From CAYFJO01 sp964343305 (GTDB taxonomy: Bacteria > Planctomycetota > Planctomycetia > Pirellulales > Pirellulaceae): 7,884 nt of DNA. The stretch spans positions 1-7,884 of the forward strand of contig CAYFJO010000483.1 in NCBI GenBank assembly GCA_964343305.1, given 5' to 3'. Numbering within the stretch: the stretch's first letter is position 1; each line of letters begins with the position of its first letter. The notes under the pieces were generated by a model, which was not told the DNA's origin, did not search any database, and worked only from the letters and a program-made list of their open reading frames with translations. The position numbers were made by a program, and so were the translations under genes. Positions 1 to 7,552 of the stretch are shown piece by piece.

Positions 1-352
1 TCGAGTTTATTTAGGCGCCATGAACGCGTCGAAAAATACAGAGAGACATCGGCAACCTGCTGCGTGCGCGGCATGACGCCTCGCTTGCCGAACCACCGTA
101 ATGCCAAGCCGATGAACACTCCGCCTACTTGAATCGGAAATACAATGAACTGTGCCAGAACGATGGCCACCGTAAGGGAAAAAAAGAGATAAGCCACAAT
201 ACGGTAAAGGAGAACCCCAGGGCGAACACGGTATACCCGATGAGTAGACCAATCATCTCTCCACGCAAAAGTGATGGCTTGGATATCTTCCATTCGTAGA
301 TATTCGGGTCGTACCAGTCGAACTCGGAAGACGTCGCTGTGGCGTCAGTCAT
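1..352 (-). pseudogene. Frameshifted small membrane protein, truncated by the left window edge
   Basis: The ATG at 352 opens a frame that encodes an acidic, aromatic N-terminus (MTDATATSSEFDWYDP) and a hydrophobic segment (GLLIGYTVFALG). It then degenerates and stops at 125. The frame one base back (-1) is open through this region to the window edge. It continues with a convincing second hydrophobic segment (TVAIVLAQFIVFPIQVGG, then VFIGLALRWFGKRG) followed by a soluble tail. Joined, the two frames give at least 117 residues with two or three membrane segments. The switch must lie between about 220 and 179. Two homopolymers are candidates: a G4 run (218-215) and a T7 run (185-179, coding sense). 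The upstream SD is weak (AAGG, about 8-9 bases before the ATG). I do not recognise the family. It may be a real pseudogene, a sequencing or assembly indel, or a slippage-dependent gene. The membrane character of the joined product is fairly secure; the cause is not. Confidence 0.6.
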
Positions 353-735
353 GTTTTCTGCCTTGGATTAAATTCTCTGCGATTTACTCAGCTGACAAGC
401 GTCGGCCAGGGGAGAATTATCTGCGTTGAGGCTACGAATGTCGATTTGGCAACCGAGAGCACCGTGCAAGCGCCTGGTGAAAAAGAAAGAAAACGGCGTG
501 AGTGACGTTGGATTTCAAAACTTTGTCGCTCTTCGAATTTCAATGTAGGCTGGAGAGTGAATACCAAAATCAGAGCAACTGAGCATCGTGACTGCGCCGA
601 TAATTCCCGAAAATCGCTAGGGCGAGCCGGCATGCTTAATCGATCGGGCGACCGTCCATATCGTTCCTAATCACAACAAGACCTAAAGAGCCAAAGACAA
701 CATTCAGACTGTCGCATGAACAAAAGGAGCCGACC
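353..735. other. Non-coding divergent spacer
   Basis: This spacer of about 380 bases separates the minus-strand membrane-protein gene from the plus-strand vWA gene, so it should hold promoters for both directions. I could not pick out a convincing -35/-10 pair, operator palindrome or terminator hairpin. A minus-strand open frame (388-633) has no ribosome binding site, a low-complexity Ser/Arg-rich product and no recognisable domain, so I treat it as non-coding. Confidence 0.5.
724..729 (+). promoter_or_regulatory. Shine-Dalgarno (AAGGAG) that fixes the GTG start at 736
   Basis: AAGGAG lies six bases upstream of the GTG at 736 and decides the start of the vWA gene. The nearby ATG at 716 is in another frame and cannot be the start. 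Confidence 0.8.
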
Positions 736-1569
736 GTGCCATACACGCTTGAGGTGTTTCGTCGTAATAAGGCCCTGCTTGTATTTCTCCTTGATCAATC
801 TCTATCGATGGAGGAGACGCTTGGTGTTGGCAACGGAAAGAAGAAGGATGAGCTTGTTTTGGCCATTAACAATTGGCTACAAAACATGATAATCCGAGCA
901 ACTGGTGACGACGGTGTGAAAGATGAAATGGATGTCGCAATCCTCGCGTATCGAACCGACCAACAGGCCAACCCGATCATCGAATCTCCGCTTGTTGGAG
1001 TCCTAGCGGGGAAGAGGCTAGTTCCAATAAACGAAATTGCGGAAAATCCATTGCGCATTGATAGACGCATGCAAGAGTATGTAGACGAAGACACAGGCGA
1101 ACTGATTGAATATCCGGTTGATATCCAGATTTGGATCGACGAGCCACGGGCGGAGGGTCAATGTCCGATGTGTCATGTATTGCGCGAGACGTATGAGCTT
1201 GTATCCAGGTGGGTATATGAACATCCGCAAAGTTTCCCGCCAGTCGTGGTTAATGTGACGGATGGCGAGACCGATGATGGGAATCCGATCCCCTATGCCG
1301 ATGCGCTGAGAGCGCTCGGGACCGAAGACGGAAATGTGTTGTTGTTTAATTCCATCCTTTCAACGAACGGTGAGGATCCATTTTTGTTGCCTCACAGTGA
1401 CGAACTCCTACCGGACGAAAAGTCACGTTTAGCATTTAGGATGTCGAGCGAATTGCCCGACGTATTGTTTCAGAGAGCCGTAGCTGGAGGATTTGACTTC
1501 TTGAAACCTGGTGCCCGAGGTATGGCAGTCAACGCCGACATGATTTCGATAATCAGGTTTATTTATTAG
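736..1569 (+). CDS. von Willebrand factor A (vWA) domain protein with atypical MIDAS
   Basis: This 277-residue cytoplasmic protein starts at GTG behind a strong SD. It is essentially one vWA (Rossmann-type, metal-binding adhesion) domain with no signal peptide or membrane helix. The MIDAS DxSxS motif is at residues 20-24 (DQSLS) after a hydrophobic strand (LLVFLL). The following strand is DVAILAYRT (66-74). The second acidic MIDAS element is VTDGETDDG (174-182). The overall pattern (WIDEP..., GxxPMC..., HPQSFPPVVVNVTDGE, DGNVLLFN, RGMAVNAD near the end) matches stand-alone vWA proteins of planctomycetes and actinobacteria. As I recall, some of these sit beside PP2C phosphatases and kinases in TerY-type signalling modules; no such partners are visible here. 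One oddity is that the Thr usually found in GxTPM, which helps bind the metal, is Cys143, creating a CPMC (CxxC) motif. It probably mediates protein-protein contact. The gene is convergent with the NLR gene, with 20 bp between stops. Domain call secure; role unknown. Confidence 0.88.
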   Translation: MPYTLEVFRRNKALLVFLLDQSLSMEETLGVGNGKKKDELVLAINNWLQNMIIRATGDDGVKDEMDVAILAYRTDQQANPIIESPLVGVLAGKRLVPINEIAENPLRIDRRMQEYVDEDTGELIEYPVDIQIWIDEPRAEGQCPMCHVLRETYELVSRWVYEHPQSFPPVVVNVTDGETDDGNPIPYADALRALGTEDGNVLLFNSILSTNGEDPFLLPHSDELLPDEKSRLAFRMSSELPDVLFQRAVAGGFDFLKPGARGMAVNADMISIIRFIY

Positions 1570-1589
1570 ATATGATCTCAGTAGTGTAC

Positions 1590-4500
1590 TTATTCGCCAC
1601 GCACGCTCGGAGTTGACAAGTCGACTGAAACGTTGTTGACGCCTGATTCGATGAGGGACAGATTTCGTAGCGTTAGAAAGTATAGCTGACCGTCACTTGC
1701 ACCACAGACCAATCTTCCATCGTGACGGATAGCCGACAGTGCCGAAAATTTGGACGAGATACGATAGACCGCAACCTCGGTTCCCAAGCTCAGATTCCAT
1801 ACCCGTAAAGTGTTTCCTGTCGTCGAGACGGCCGTAGTCCCGTTATCGAGAAGCGTCAACAGAGTTCGCTTGTCAGTAGATTCCCAAAGTACGCGAAGCT
1901 GCTCTCCCGTTCCCAAGTCCCAAACCCTCAGTGAATCGTCGTTCCCTGCCGATATCGCGTACCTGCCGTCGTTGGTGACGGCAACACGGTTTACCCATTT
2001 AGTGTGCCCTTTGAGTGTGAACAGAAGTTCGCCTGACCTTAGACACCAGACTTTCAACGTTCCGTCGCGACTTCCCGAAACAACATTTTCGCCATGAGGA
2101 GCAATTGCGATAGATAACACTCCTTCCCTGTGGCCGCCCTCGAACCTTTGCTCCAAAATGTTCTCCGCTCCATGGTCGGACTTCATCCTTGACACAAGCT
2201 CCCACGCACGAATTGTCGAGTCGTTGCTTCCCGAGACAAACACATGGCCGTCGGAAGACTGCACCATGCAGTTCACGCCACTGTTATGTCTCTGACAGTC
2301 CAGTTCCATACCTGAATCGACATCCCAAAGACGCACACTACCGTCTCGACTTGCCGAAACTGCTCTTTTGCCATCGGGCGTCATGGCGACCGATATCACA
2401 GCGTCCGTGTGTCCCGTCAGCGTTCCCAGCTGCTTGCTGTTTTGCAAATCCCATATGCGTAATGTACGATCTCGGCTTGCCGAAATGGCCGTCTTGTCGT
2501 CTCTCGATAGTGCTATGGCCGTCACCTCGCCTTGGTGACCCTGGAAAGTACGACACGGTTGTCCTGAGTTGACATTCCAAACGCGAATTTCATGGTCCCG
2601 ACTGGCAGATACAGCGGAATCGCCGTCCGAAGTCAATTCAATCGTGTTGATTGCGTCTTGGTGACCCGGTAATGTGTCAACTTCGGCATCTGAACCTAGA
2701 TTCCAGATTCGAATTCCATCACTGCTCGTCGAAACTAGTGTTTTTCCATCGGCACTGACGGCAACGCACTTGACTGGACCGGAGTGGCCCAACAGCATTC
2801 GCAATTGCTTAGCTGATTCTAGATCCCAAACTCGCACTGTATGGTCACCACCACCCGATACAGCCAGTCGGCCGTCTGCCGTCATTGCGACAGAATGCAC
2901 ACCTCGCGTGTGCCCCATGAGTTTGCAAACTAGGGTTCTTGAAGCTACCTCCCAGACACATAACGATCCATCGTTTCCGGCGGAAATTATCCGTCTACCG
3001 TCAGGAGTAATCGCAGCCGAATTGAGTTTTTCGGATTCTCCTTCGAGCGTAAAGGACAAATTTCTCGCGTTGAGGTCCCAAACATATATCCGATCACCGC
3101 TTGCGGAGACGGCCGTTCGCCCACCGGCAGATAAAGCCACGGATACGACCGGGTCATTGGACCCACTTAGTGAGTACAGTTCTTCGCCCGAGGCTACATC
3201 CCACACGCGCAAGCTTCGATCCTGTCCGGCCGTTACAGCCGTGTTACCATCATTGCTTACAGCAACGTCGTTTGCCTTGCATCTGTGACCATTGATTTGG
3301 TGTCCTTTAAAAGCAGCCGACTGACTATTTGAGCGACAATCCCAGACACGCGCACCAAGATCCCAACCTAATGAAACCGCGAGTCTACTGTCTGGGGTAA
3401 GATCCACAGACAACACTTCCCCAGCATGTCCATTGAGTTGGCAAATCTGCTCACCGGAATCTACGCTCCAAAATCGGACAGTGCTATCCGATCCTCCTGA
3501 TATAGCATGCCTTCCGTCTGGTGTAAGCGCGACGCAGGTAACATCTCCATCGTGTGCCGTCAAAGATCGTAAGTAGACGGGTCGGTTACAGTGAGCGGGA
3601 GGCCGAGGATCACGAGCTAACCACAATCGTTTCACTTTTGTCGCCAATGTCTCGGCACATTCGGCCACCACGCCGCCTTCGGCGTGGTTTCGGGCCACTA
3701 GCACAGTGTCCGTCGGTGTAAGAGCTAGTACGTGGCTATGGGCGGAAACGAAATTGGCGAACGATTTGAGACGCGGGTCGCGAGAATCTTTGGGGGAAAT
3801 CGTGCCGATTCGGTGAGATCCTTGTTCAGCTTGGCGCATTGCTTTTAGAAAAGCACTTGTGTCGGGCGGATCGGGTAGCGGGTAGCCCTGCTCATGCTCC
3901 TGGGAGTATTTGATTAACGCATGACTATACTGACGTAGTGACTCCTGCCGTTGACGCTCCTTTTCTCGCTGTGCCTTTCCTTCGGGCAGAGCGTTTAATG
4001 AATCCATGTAATCACGCATCAGGTCAAACGTCATCCCACGTCGACACTTCGCTTCAATGAATTGCAAATCGGTGAGTACGTTCTCAAGTTGTTCCCATTG
4101 CCCAGACTGGATTAGGTGATAGACGATGAACTGCCAGGCATAATCATCAGGAAGGTCAAGATAGTTCCCCCAACTTGCAATCAAACGAGTATGAATGGCC
4201 TTCGCATCGTTCAATTCTTCGCCCATGAATTGGCGCACGACGTCGTGTATTCGCAAGCTGCAAGTCGTGATATCAAACTTCACCAGTGAGAAATCGGCAA
4301 GTAGTTCGGCTAATTCACTTGCATTACTCTCGTCCGTTTCCCATAAACACGCCAAAGCGGACAAGGGCACATCGACATCCTCGGGAATTATCGATAATTC
4401 GAGGCAAGCGGTTCGCTCGTCTGGCTCCAATTCGTCGAGACTCAATTGCAGAGTCGCCGCACCAGCCATGTTTCTTTCGGATGTATTGCGGACACTCAGT

Positions 4501-5882
4501 GCCGTAATGCCATGCCGGTCGAGGGCTCGGTTGACGTATTCGATAGATTTGTGGAGAGATTGGCCACGTTGACACCGCTTTCGTAGCAAATCACCGGCCA
4601 ATTCCAGCAGCAACGGCCACTCACCAAGGCGTTGACTGAGTGTGCGCAGCTCGGACTGATATGCTGGCACGTCGCGGGTCAAAGCTTTCGGTACGTTCCG
4701 ACGGCATGTCGCGTTGACCAGCAATTGCGTCGCTTCGTCGCTGGTCATTTCATCGATTTCGATCGGCTCGGCCTTGGTGGCGGCGATGTCGGATCGACGT
4801 GTGGTGATCAAACGCGTGCAGCCAGGGCCGCCGCGTAGGAACGGTTTCAAGTGCTCAGGCTTCCAGACATCGTCAATGACCAGCAGGCAATTCTTATCGG
4901 CCAGTCGCTTTGAAATCTCGACCGCGCCGTCTTCTTCGTCTTGAAAGTCGGGCCGATCACCGGTCAAGGCAGCGTATAGCTTGACGAGCGCACCGCGAAG
5001 ATCAGCTTGCTCACCCAGCGTGACCCAAAGAATTCCGTCGTCGAAAGCATTCATTACCCGATCGTCGTGGCAAACGGCCAATGCAAGCGTCGTTTTACCG
5101 AATCCACCGGCACCGTGGATTGCGGTGGTGATGGCAATCGGTTCCTCACCATCGGTCGAAAAGACCTTACCTAAGATATTCTCGAACTCACGTGGACGAT
5201 CTACGAAACCATCTGGAAGATCGTCCGCCATGAATGGGACTCGGTCTTCCCTTTGCGGAGACATCAAATCAATGACAAACCGTTGGCGCTGGTGCCTCAG
5301 GTCATAAAAATGTTTCTTGCGCATCCATTGCGGAAGCGAGTCAAAGTCGACTGGATGCTCAGGCACCATGACCGGCAGGACGCTCACACCTTCCTGCCGC
5401 GCTAGTCGCCATTCTTTTTCGGTGACTTCGGACTTTAGTGCCCCTGGTGTCATAATCATGATGAGAAACTGAACATTCTGAATTGCCTCTTCTAGCTGCT
5501 TCCACCACCCGATGCCGCCGACCAACTCTTCGCGATCGCGCCATAGCGAAATCTCCGGCTCCTCATGCGACAGCCAATGACGCAGGCCTTTGGCGAACGA
5601 CTCGCCATCTTCGCGGGCATATGACACGAACGCGTTTGGAGCAACATTGGCCGGTCGCTTCTGTTTTCTCTTGCTGAGTCCTCGCTCCCAACACTTCAAT
5701 AAAGAGGGAACTCGGTCGACCGTGTACCACTTATCACTCGTCCGTGTAGCACTGCACACTTCGTATATTGGCGTAACTTGGCCAGCGTCGATCGCCTTGA
5801 CCAACTCTTGCTCGCTCAACGGACCGATTGACTCGCCGTATCCAAGCCAGTTATTTCGATAGGTCCACTGATGTTCAGACAT
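1590..5882 (-). CDS. NLR-like STAND protein: GYF_2-like, TIR, NB-ARC, Apaf-1-like helical, WD40 repeats
   Basis: This 1430-residue cytoplasmic protein has the layout of a sensor-switch-effector. Residues 5-64 are GYF_2-like (W6, Y8, GP at 20-21, W52). Residues 82-205 are a TIR domain: AFVSYARED opens it, W126/W127 precede the central helix, and E157 in SEVTEKEW occupies the position of the catalytic NADase glutamate. NB-ARC (about 225-550) shows the P-loop GAGGFGKTT (257-265), kinase-2 LLVIDDVW (333-340), sensor TTR (360-362), a GLPL-like GEWPLLLELAG (420-430) and an MHD-like IHD (545-547). Residues 564-630 (DDYAW, YHLIQSGQWEQL, FIEAK) resemble the Apaf-1 helical domain. About 15 WD40 repeats fill 771-1408. 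I chose the ATG at 5882 because GYF homology begins there. The frame extends to a TTG at 6047, but those 55 residues have no domain character. SD is weak. By analogy with bacterial TIR-STAND proteins, WD40 sensing should trigger oligomerisation and NAD+ depletion. Domains are clear; an immune role is inferred. Confidence 0.93.
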   Translation of the reverse strand: MSEHQWTYRNNWLGYGESIGPLSEQELVKAIDAGQVTPIYEVCSATRTSDKWYTVDRVPSLLKCWERGLSKRKQKRPANVAPNAFVSYAREDGESFAKGLRHWLSHEEPEISLWRDREELVGGIGWWKQLEEAIQNVQFLIMIMTPGALKSEVTEKEWRLARQEGVSVLPVMVPEHPVDFDSLPQWMRKKHFYDLRHQRQRFVIDLMSPQREDRVPFMADDLPDGFVDRPREFENILGKVFSTDGEEPIAITTAIHGAGGFGKTTLALAVCHDDRVMNAFDDGILWVTLGEQADLRGALVKLYAALTGDRPDFQDEEDGAVEISKRLADKNCLLVIDDVWKPEHLKPFLRGGPGCTRLITTRRSDIAATKAEPIEIDEMTSDEATQLLVNATCRRNVPKALTRDVPAYQSELRTLSQRLGEWPLLLELAGDLLRKRCQRGQSLHKSIEYVNRALDRHGITALSVRNTSERNMAGAATLQLSLDELEPDERTACLELSIIPEDVDVPLSALACLWETDESNASELAELLADFSLVKFDITTCSLRIHDVVRQFMGEELNDAKAIHTRLIASWGNYLDLPDDYAWQFIVYHLIQSGQWEQLENVLTDLQFIEAKCRRGMTFDLMRDYMDSLNALPEGKAQREKERQRQESLRQYSHALIKYSQEHEQGYPLPDPPDTSAFLKAMRQAEQGSHRIGTISPKDSRDPRLKSFANFVSAHSHVLALTPTDTVLVARNHAEGGVVAECAETLATKVKRLWLARDPRPPAHCNRPVYLRSLTAHDGDVTCVALTPDGRHAISGGSDSTVRFWSVDSGEQICQLNGHAGEVLSVDLTPDSRLAVSLGWDLGARVWDCRSNSQSAAFKGHQINGHRCKANDVAVSNDGNTAVTAGQDRSLRVWDVASGEELYSLSGSNDPVVSVALSAGGRTAVSASGDRIYVWDLNARNLSFTLEGESEKLNSAAITPDGRRIISAGNDGSLCVWEVASRTLVCKLMGHTRGVHSVAMTADGRLAVSGGGDHTVRVWDLESAKQLRMLLGHSGPVKCVAVSADGKTLVSTSSDGIRIWNLGSDAEVDTLPGHQDAINTIELTSDGDSAVSASRDHEIRVWNVNSGQPCRTFQGHQGEVTAIALSRDDKTAISASRDRTLRIWDLQNSKQLGTLTGHTDAVISVAMTPDGKRAVSASRDGSVRLWDVDSGMELDCQRHNSGVNCMVQSSDGHVFVSGSNDSTIRAWELVSRMKSDHGAENILEQRFEGGHREGVLSIAIAPHGENVVSGSRDGTLKVWCLRSGELLFTLKGHTKWVNRVAVTNDGRYAISAGNDDSLRVWDLGTGEQLRVLWESTDKRTLLTLLDNGTTAVSTTGNTLRVWNLSLGTEVAVYRISSKFSALSAIRHDGRLVCGASDGQLYFLTLRNLSLIESGVNNVSVDLSTPSVRGE
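1659..3572 (-). repeat. About 15 tandem WD40 repeats inside the NLR-like gene
   Basis: In the protein, units of about 42 residues (126 bases) recur from residue 771 to 1408. Each has a GH-like turn, a TPDGR-type turn, SxSxD and a closing WD or WN (for example VRVWDL, LRIWDL, VRLWDV, LRVWDL). Units 8 to 10 all carry SASRD. Unit 4 lacks the GH and unit 11 has a longer loop. Unit 14 is weak, and unit 15 ends in LYFLTL without a WD, as expected for a last strand that closes a ring. The count fits two seven-bladed propellers plus a partial closing unit. Repeats are diverged at the DNA level, so recent expansion is not evident. The repeats also create long meaningless frames on the opposite strand. 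Confidence 0.9.
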
Positions 5883-6123
5883 ACCTGTTTGAGAGTTGGA
5901 AAGGAAAGTCGCCACGATCGACCAATCTGGGCAGCATGTCTTGTTCTTCGTGGCTTGGAATGTCGCGTAACTGCTTACCCAATGATTCCAGTTTACGAAC
6001 GCCGCACAACCGGAACAAGGAAATTGAAAACAAATCGTCTTCCTCAAGTCAGCGTGGCGAGGCGTCTTCTCTTTACAAACACGATGTATAAACTTACCGA
6101 GTCAGCAATCAGGAGAAGCCAAA
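5883..6123. other. Divergent intergenic region between the NLR gene and the 68-residue gene
   Basis: This region of 241 bases should contain promoters for the NLR-like gene (leftwards) and the small gene at 6124 (rightwards). A TATAAA at 6087-6092 is suitably placed for the rightward gene but has no good -35 at 16-18 bases, so I do not call it. No repeat, hairpin or operator is obvious. The NLR frame remains open through much of it up to a TTG at 6047, but the encoded residues look non-functional. Confidence 0.45.
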
Positions 6124-6330
6124 ATGATCATTCCCAAATACATGGGCGTCACGGACGCGGCAGGGCATACGGAATCGATTGCAGTTCAGGACATTGAGAA
6201 GATTGTTCGCGACCGGGAAGAAGCCGTGCTCTACTTTCGCGATGGCAGTACGCTGCCCATTCGAGTTGAAGATGCGGAGCGGATTTTGAAGTGGTTGCCG
6301 GGGCTAGAAGTGGTGGAAGCGAAGACCTGA
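6124..6330 (+). CDS. Small hypothetical protein, 68 residues
   Basis: The ATG at 6124 has a good SD (AGGAG, 6111-6115, eight bases away). The product is small, soluble and balanced in charge, with no membrane helix or signal. After a short N-terminus it has a regular pattern: IAVQDIEKIV (19-28), a strand-turn AVLYFRDGSTLPIRV (34-48), then a helix VEDAERILKWL (48-58). The layout recalls small FlbD-like or LytTR-like beta folds (DIEKI... then a strand with DG turn), but the resemblance is too weak for a family name. It is followed 63 bases later by the four-helix membrane protein on the same strand, so co-transcription is possible. The coherent composition and SD make it a likely real gene; function unknown. 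Confidence 0.75.
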   Translation: MIIPKYMGVTDAAGHTESIAVQDIEKIVRDREEAVLYFRDGSTLPIRVEDAERILKWLPGLEVVEAKT

Positions 6331-6393
6331 ACGGTGTGTGATCCCGTACAATGACAGTTCTCGGCGTCGGATGGAATTTCCCAGGAGATACTG

Positions 6394-7146
6394 ATGAGCA
6401 AAGCGGACTCTCCAGAGCCTTCATCAGCGGATGGCCATCAAGCAAATCGTGCAGATCTGAAGAAGCGAGTTTACCTCGTTCCCTATCCGAAGTTCATATT
6501 TCTTTATCCAACATTTATTGTGACAGTTGTTTGCGCCATTTGGTTATTCGTCGGAAAATATAGCGCCGTTGGTCCAACAGACGTCGTGCCAGTTGTGCTT
6601 ACTGACATATTTCTGTTGGTGCTCACTTTGAATCTCTTCATATTGGTTTTTGACTTCCCGCGTGCAAGTTGGCTTGTTCTTCTCTTCCTTATCACAAGCG
6701 TCGTTCTCTCGGCGGCGTTGCTGTTTACCCGCAAACCGGAATGGTTGCCAATTGCCAAAGACCTGATCGTTTCACTTCGACCGGTGGCGAACACGACGTT
6801 CTTTGTTTGCACTTCAGGTATTATGGGACTAATGTTTTTTCTGATCTTCGTTAGTCGTTGGCTAAACTACTGGGAGCTTAGACCCAATGAGTTGCTACAT
6901 CATCACGGCATCTTGAGTGACTTGGAACGCTATCCAGCTCCAAACCTACGAGTGGATAAAGAAATCAATGACGTTTTCGAGTACATGCTACTCGGATCAG
7001 GTCGCTTGATTCTGCATCCAAGCAGTGAGAGGCGAGCAATCGTGCTCGACAATGTTCCGCTAGTCAGTCACAAGGAACGGCAGATCAAGAAAATCCTAGG
7101 GGCCATCCATGTAAGCGTGAGATCGAGCGAAACGGAATCCACTTAA
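6394..7146 (+). CDS. Membrane protein with four helices and a C-terminal bPH2-like domain
   Basis: The 250-residue product starts at an ATG with SD AGGAG (6383-6387), six bases away. The N-terminal 30 residues are polar and would be cytoplasmic. Four hydrophobic helices follow at about 34-53, 64-86, 92-111 and 134-156. The C-terminal soluble part (about 157-235) begins YWELRPNELLHHHGIL and contains VDKEINDVFEYMLLGSGRLILHP followed by a strand and VPLVSHKERQI. This matches the pattern of bacterial PH-like (bPH2/YdbS-type) domains: a 'lt.e.l....G' opening, then 'lGsGrl.i', then an 'l.nvp' strand. Such domains usually sit next to membrane helices; their ligand here cannot be told. I do not recognise a named family. 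It may form an operon with the 68-residue gene upstream. No terminator hairpin is obvious after the stop. Confidence 0.82.
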   Translation: MSKADSPEPSSADGHQANRADLKKRVYLVPYPKFIFLYPTFIVTVVCAIWLFVGKYSAVGPTDVVPVVLTDIFLLVLTLNLFILVFDFPRASWLVLLFLITSVVLSAALLFTRKPEWLPIAKDLIVSLRPVANTTFFVCTSGIMGLMFFLIFVSRWLNYWELRPNELLHHHGILSDLERYPAPNLRVDKEINDVFEYMLLGSGRLILHPSSERRAIVLDNVPLVSHKERQIKKILGAIHVSVRSSETEST

Positions 7147-7333
7147 GATTCACTTCCCAATCAAGACGTTTTGTATAAATTACGATTTCGTCCGTTAATG
7201 GCACACGCCAGACATTCACGTCAAGATCATGCCGATACGGAGTTGCCTACCCTGCTCGTGTGTGGTGTTGGAGACTGGATGCGGGTGGTGTGGGAATAAG
7301 CCGTCACTGGGGAGGTCAACTCGGCTTCCGACC

Positions 7334-7340
7334 AAAGGAG
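7334..7340 (+). promoter_or_regulatory. Shine-Dalgarno (AAAGGAG) selecting the GTG at 7350
   Basis: AAAGGAG is nine bases before GTG 7350 and eighteen before ATG 7359, so it favours the GTG as start of the 52-residue membrane peptide. Confidence 0.55.
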
Positions 7341-7349
7341 CGTTCCAGG

Positions 7350-7508
7350 GTGGCACAAATGAGAAACGAAGTGCGATCAATGCCTTGGGCCGTGAAGCTC
7401 CTGCTGACGCTACTGGTCGGCAGTCTATTTCCCATTGGCGCATTCTTCATTCCTCCCGACGAAATTCCAATCGTCGTCCCAGAAGAGGGCCTCGGTCTGG
7501 CCTGGTAG
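7350..7508 (+). CDS. Small single-pass membrane protein, 52 residues
   Basis: The likely start is the GTG at 7350, because AAAGGAG (7334-7340) lies nine bases upstream. The in-frame ATG at 7359 would be too far from it. The frame extends further up to an ATG at 7260, but that stretch is Gly/Arg/Trp-rich and has no SD. The product has a short positively charged N-terminus (RNEVR), one hydrophobic helix (AVKLLLTLLVGSLFPIGAFF) and a short acidic, Pro-rich tail (PPDEIPIVVPEEG). It therefore probably sits in the inner membrane or carries an uncleaved signal anchor. There is no recognisable family. It stands alone, 203 bases after the bPH2-like gene and 116 bases before the coiled-coil gene. The good SD and membrane pattern support a real gene, but its small size leaves doubt. 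Confidence 0.55.
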   Translation: MAQMRNEVRSMPWAVKLLLTLLVGSLFPIGAFFIPPDEIPIVVPEEGLGLAW

Positions 7509-7552
7509 ATAGCCCGGAACATGCGGGATTTGGGGAAGATTGATATTGAAAG

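Noticed and set aside
388..633. An 81-codon minus-strand open frame in the left spacer
   Set aside because: No ribosome binding site, no domain, composition unlike a real protein.
2674..3288. A 204-codon plus-strand open frame opposite the WD40 region
   Set aside because: It mirrors the WD40 repeat period, is rich in Ser/Thr/Pro, lacks an SD and has no domain, so it is a shadow of the NLR-like gene.
5883..6047. A 55-residue N-terminal extension of the NLR-like protein from a TTG
   Set aside because: It starts at TTG, shows no domain pattern, and the GYF_2-like domain begins right after the ATG at 5882.
6085..6092. TGTATAAA as a -10 promoter element (also at 7172-7179)
   Set aside because: Neither copy has a credible -35 at the right distance, and an 8-base match occurs by chance in a window of this size.
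5828..6197. Plus-strand open frames around the NLR start
   Set aside because: They overlap the NLR coding start and have no SD or recognisable pattern.
6351..6563. A 70-codon plus-strand frame overlapping the start of the bPH2-like gene
   Set aside because: It overlaps a gene with a better SD and clear membrane helices, and its own product has no pattern.
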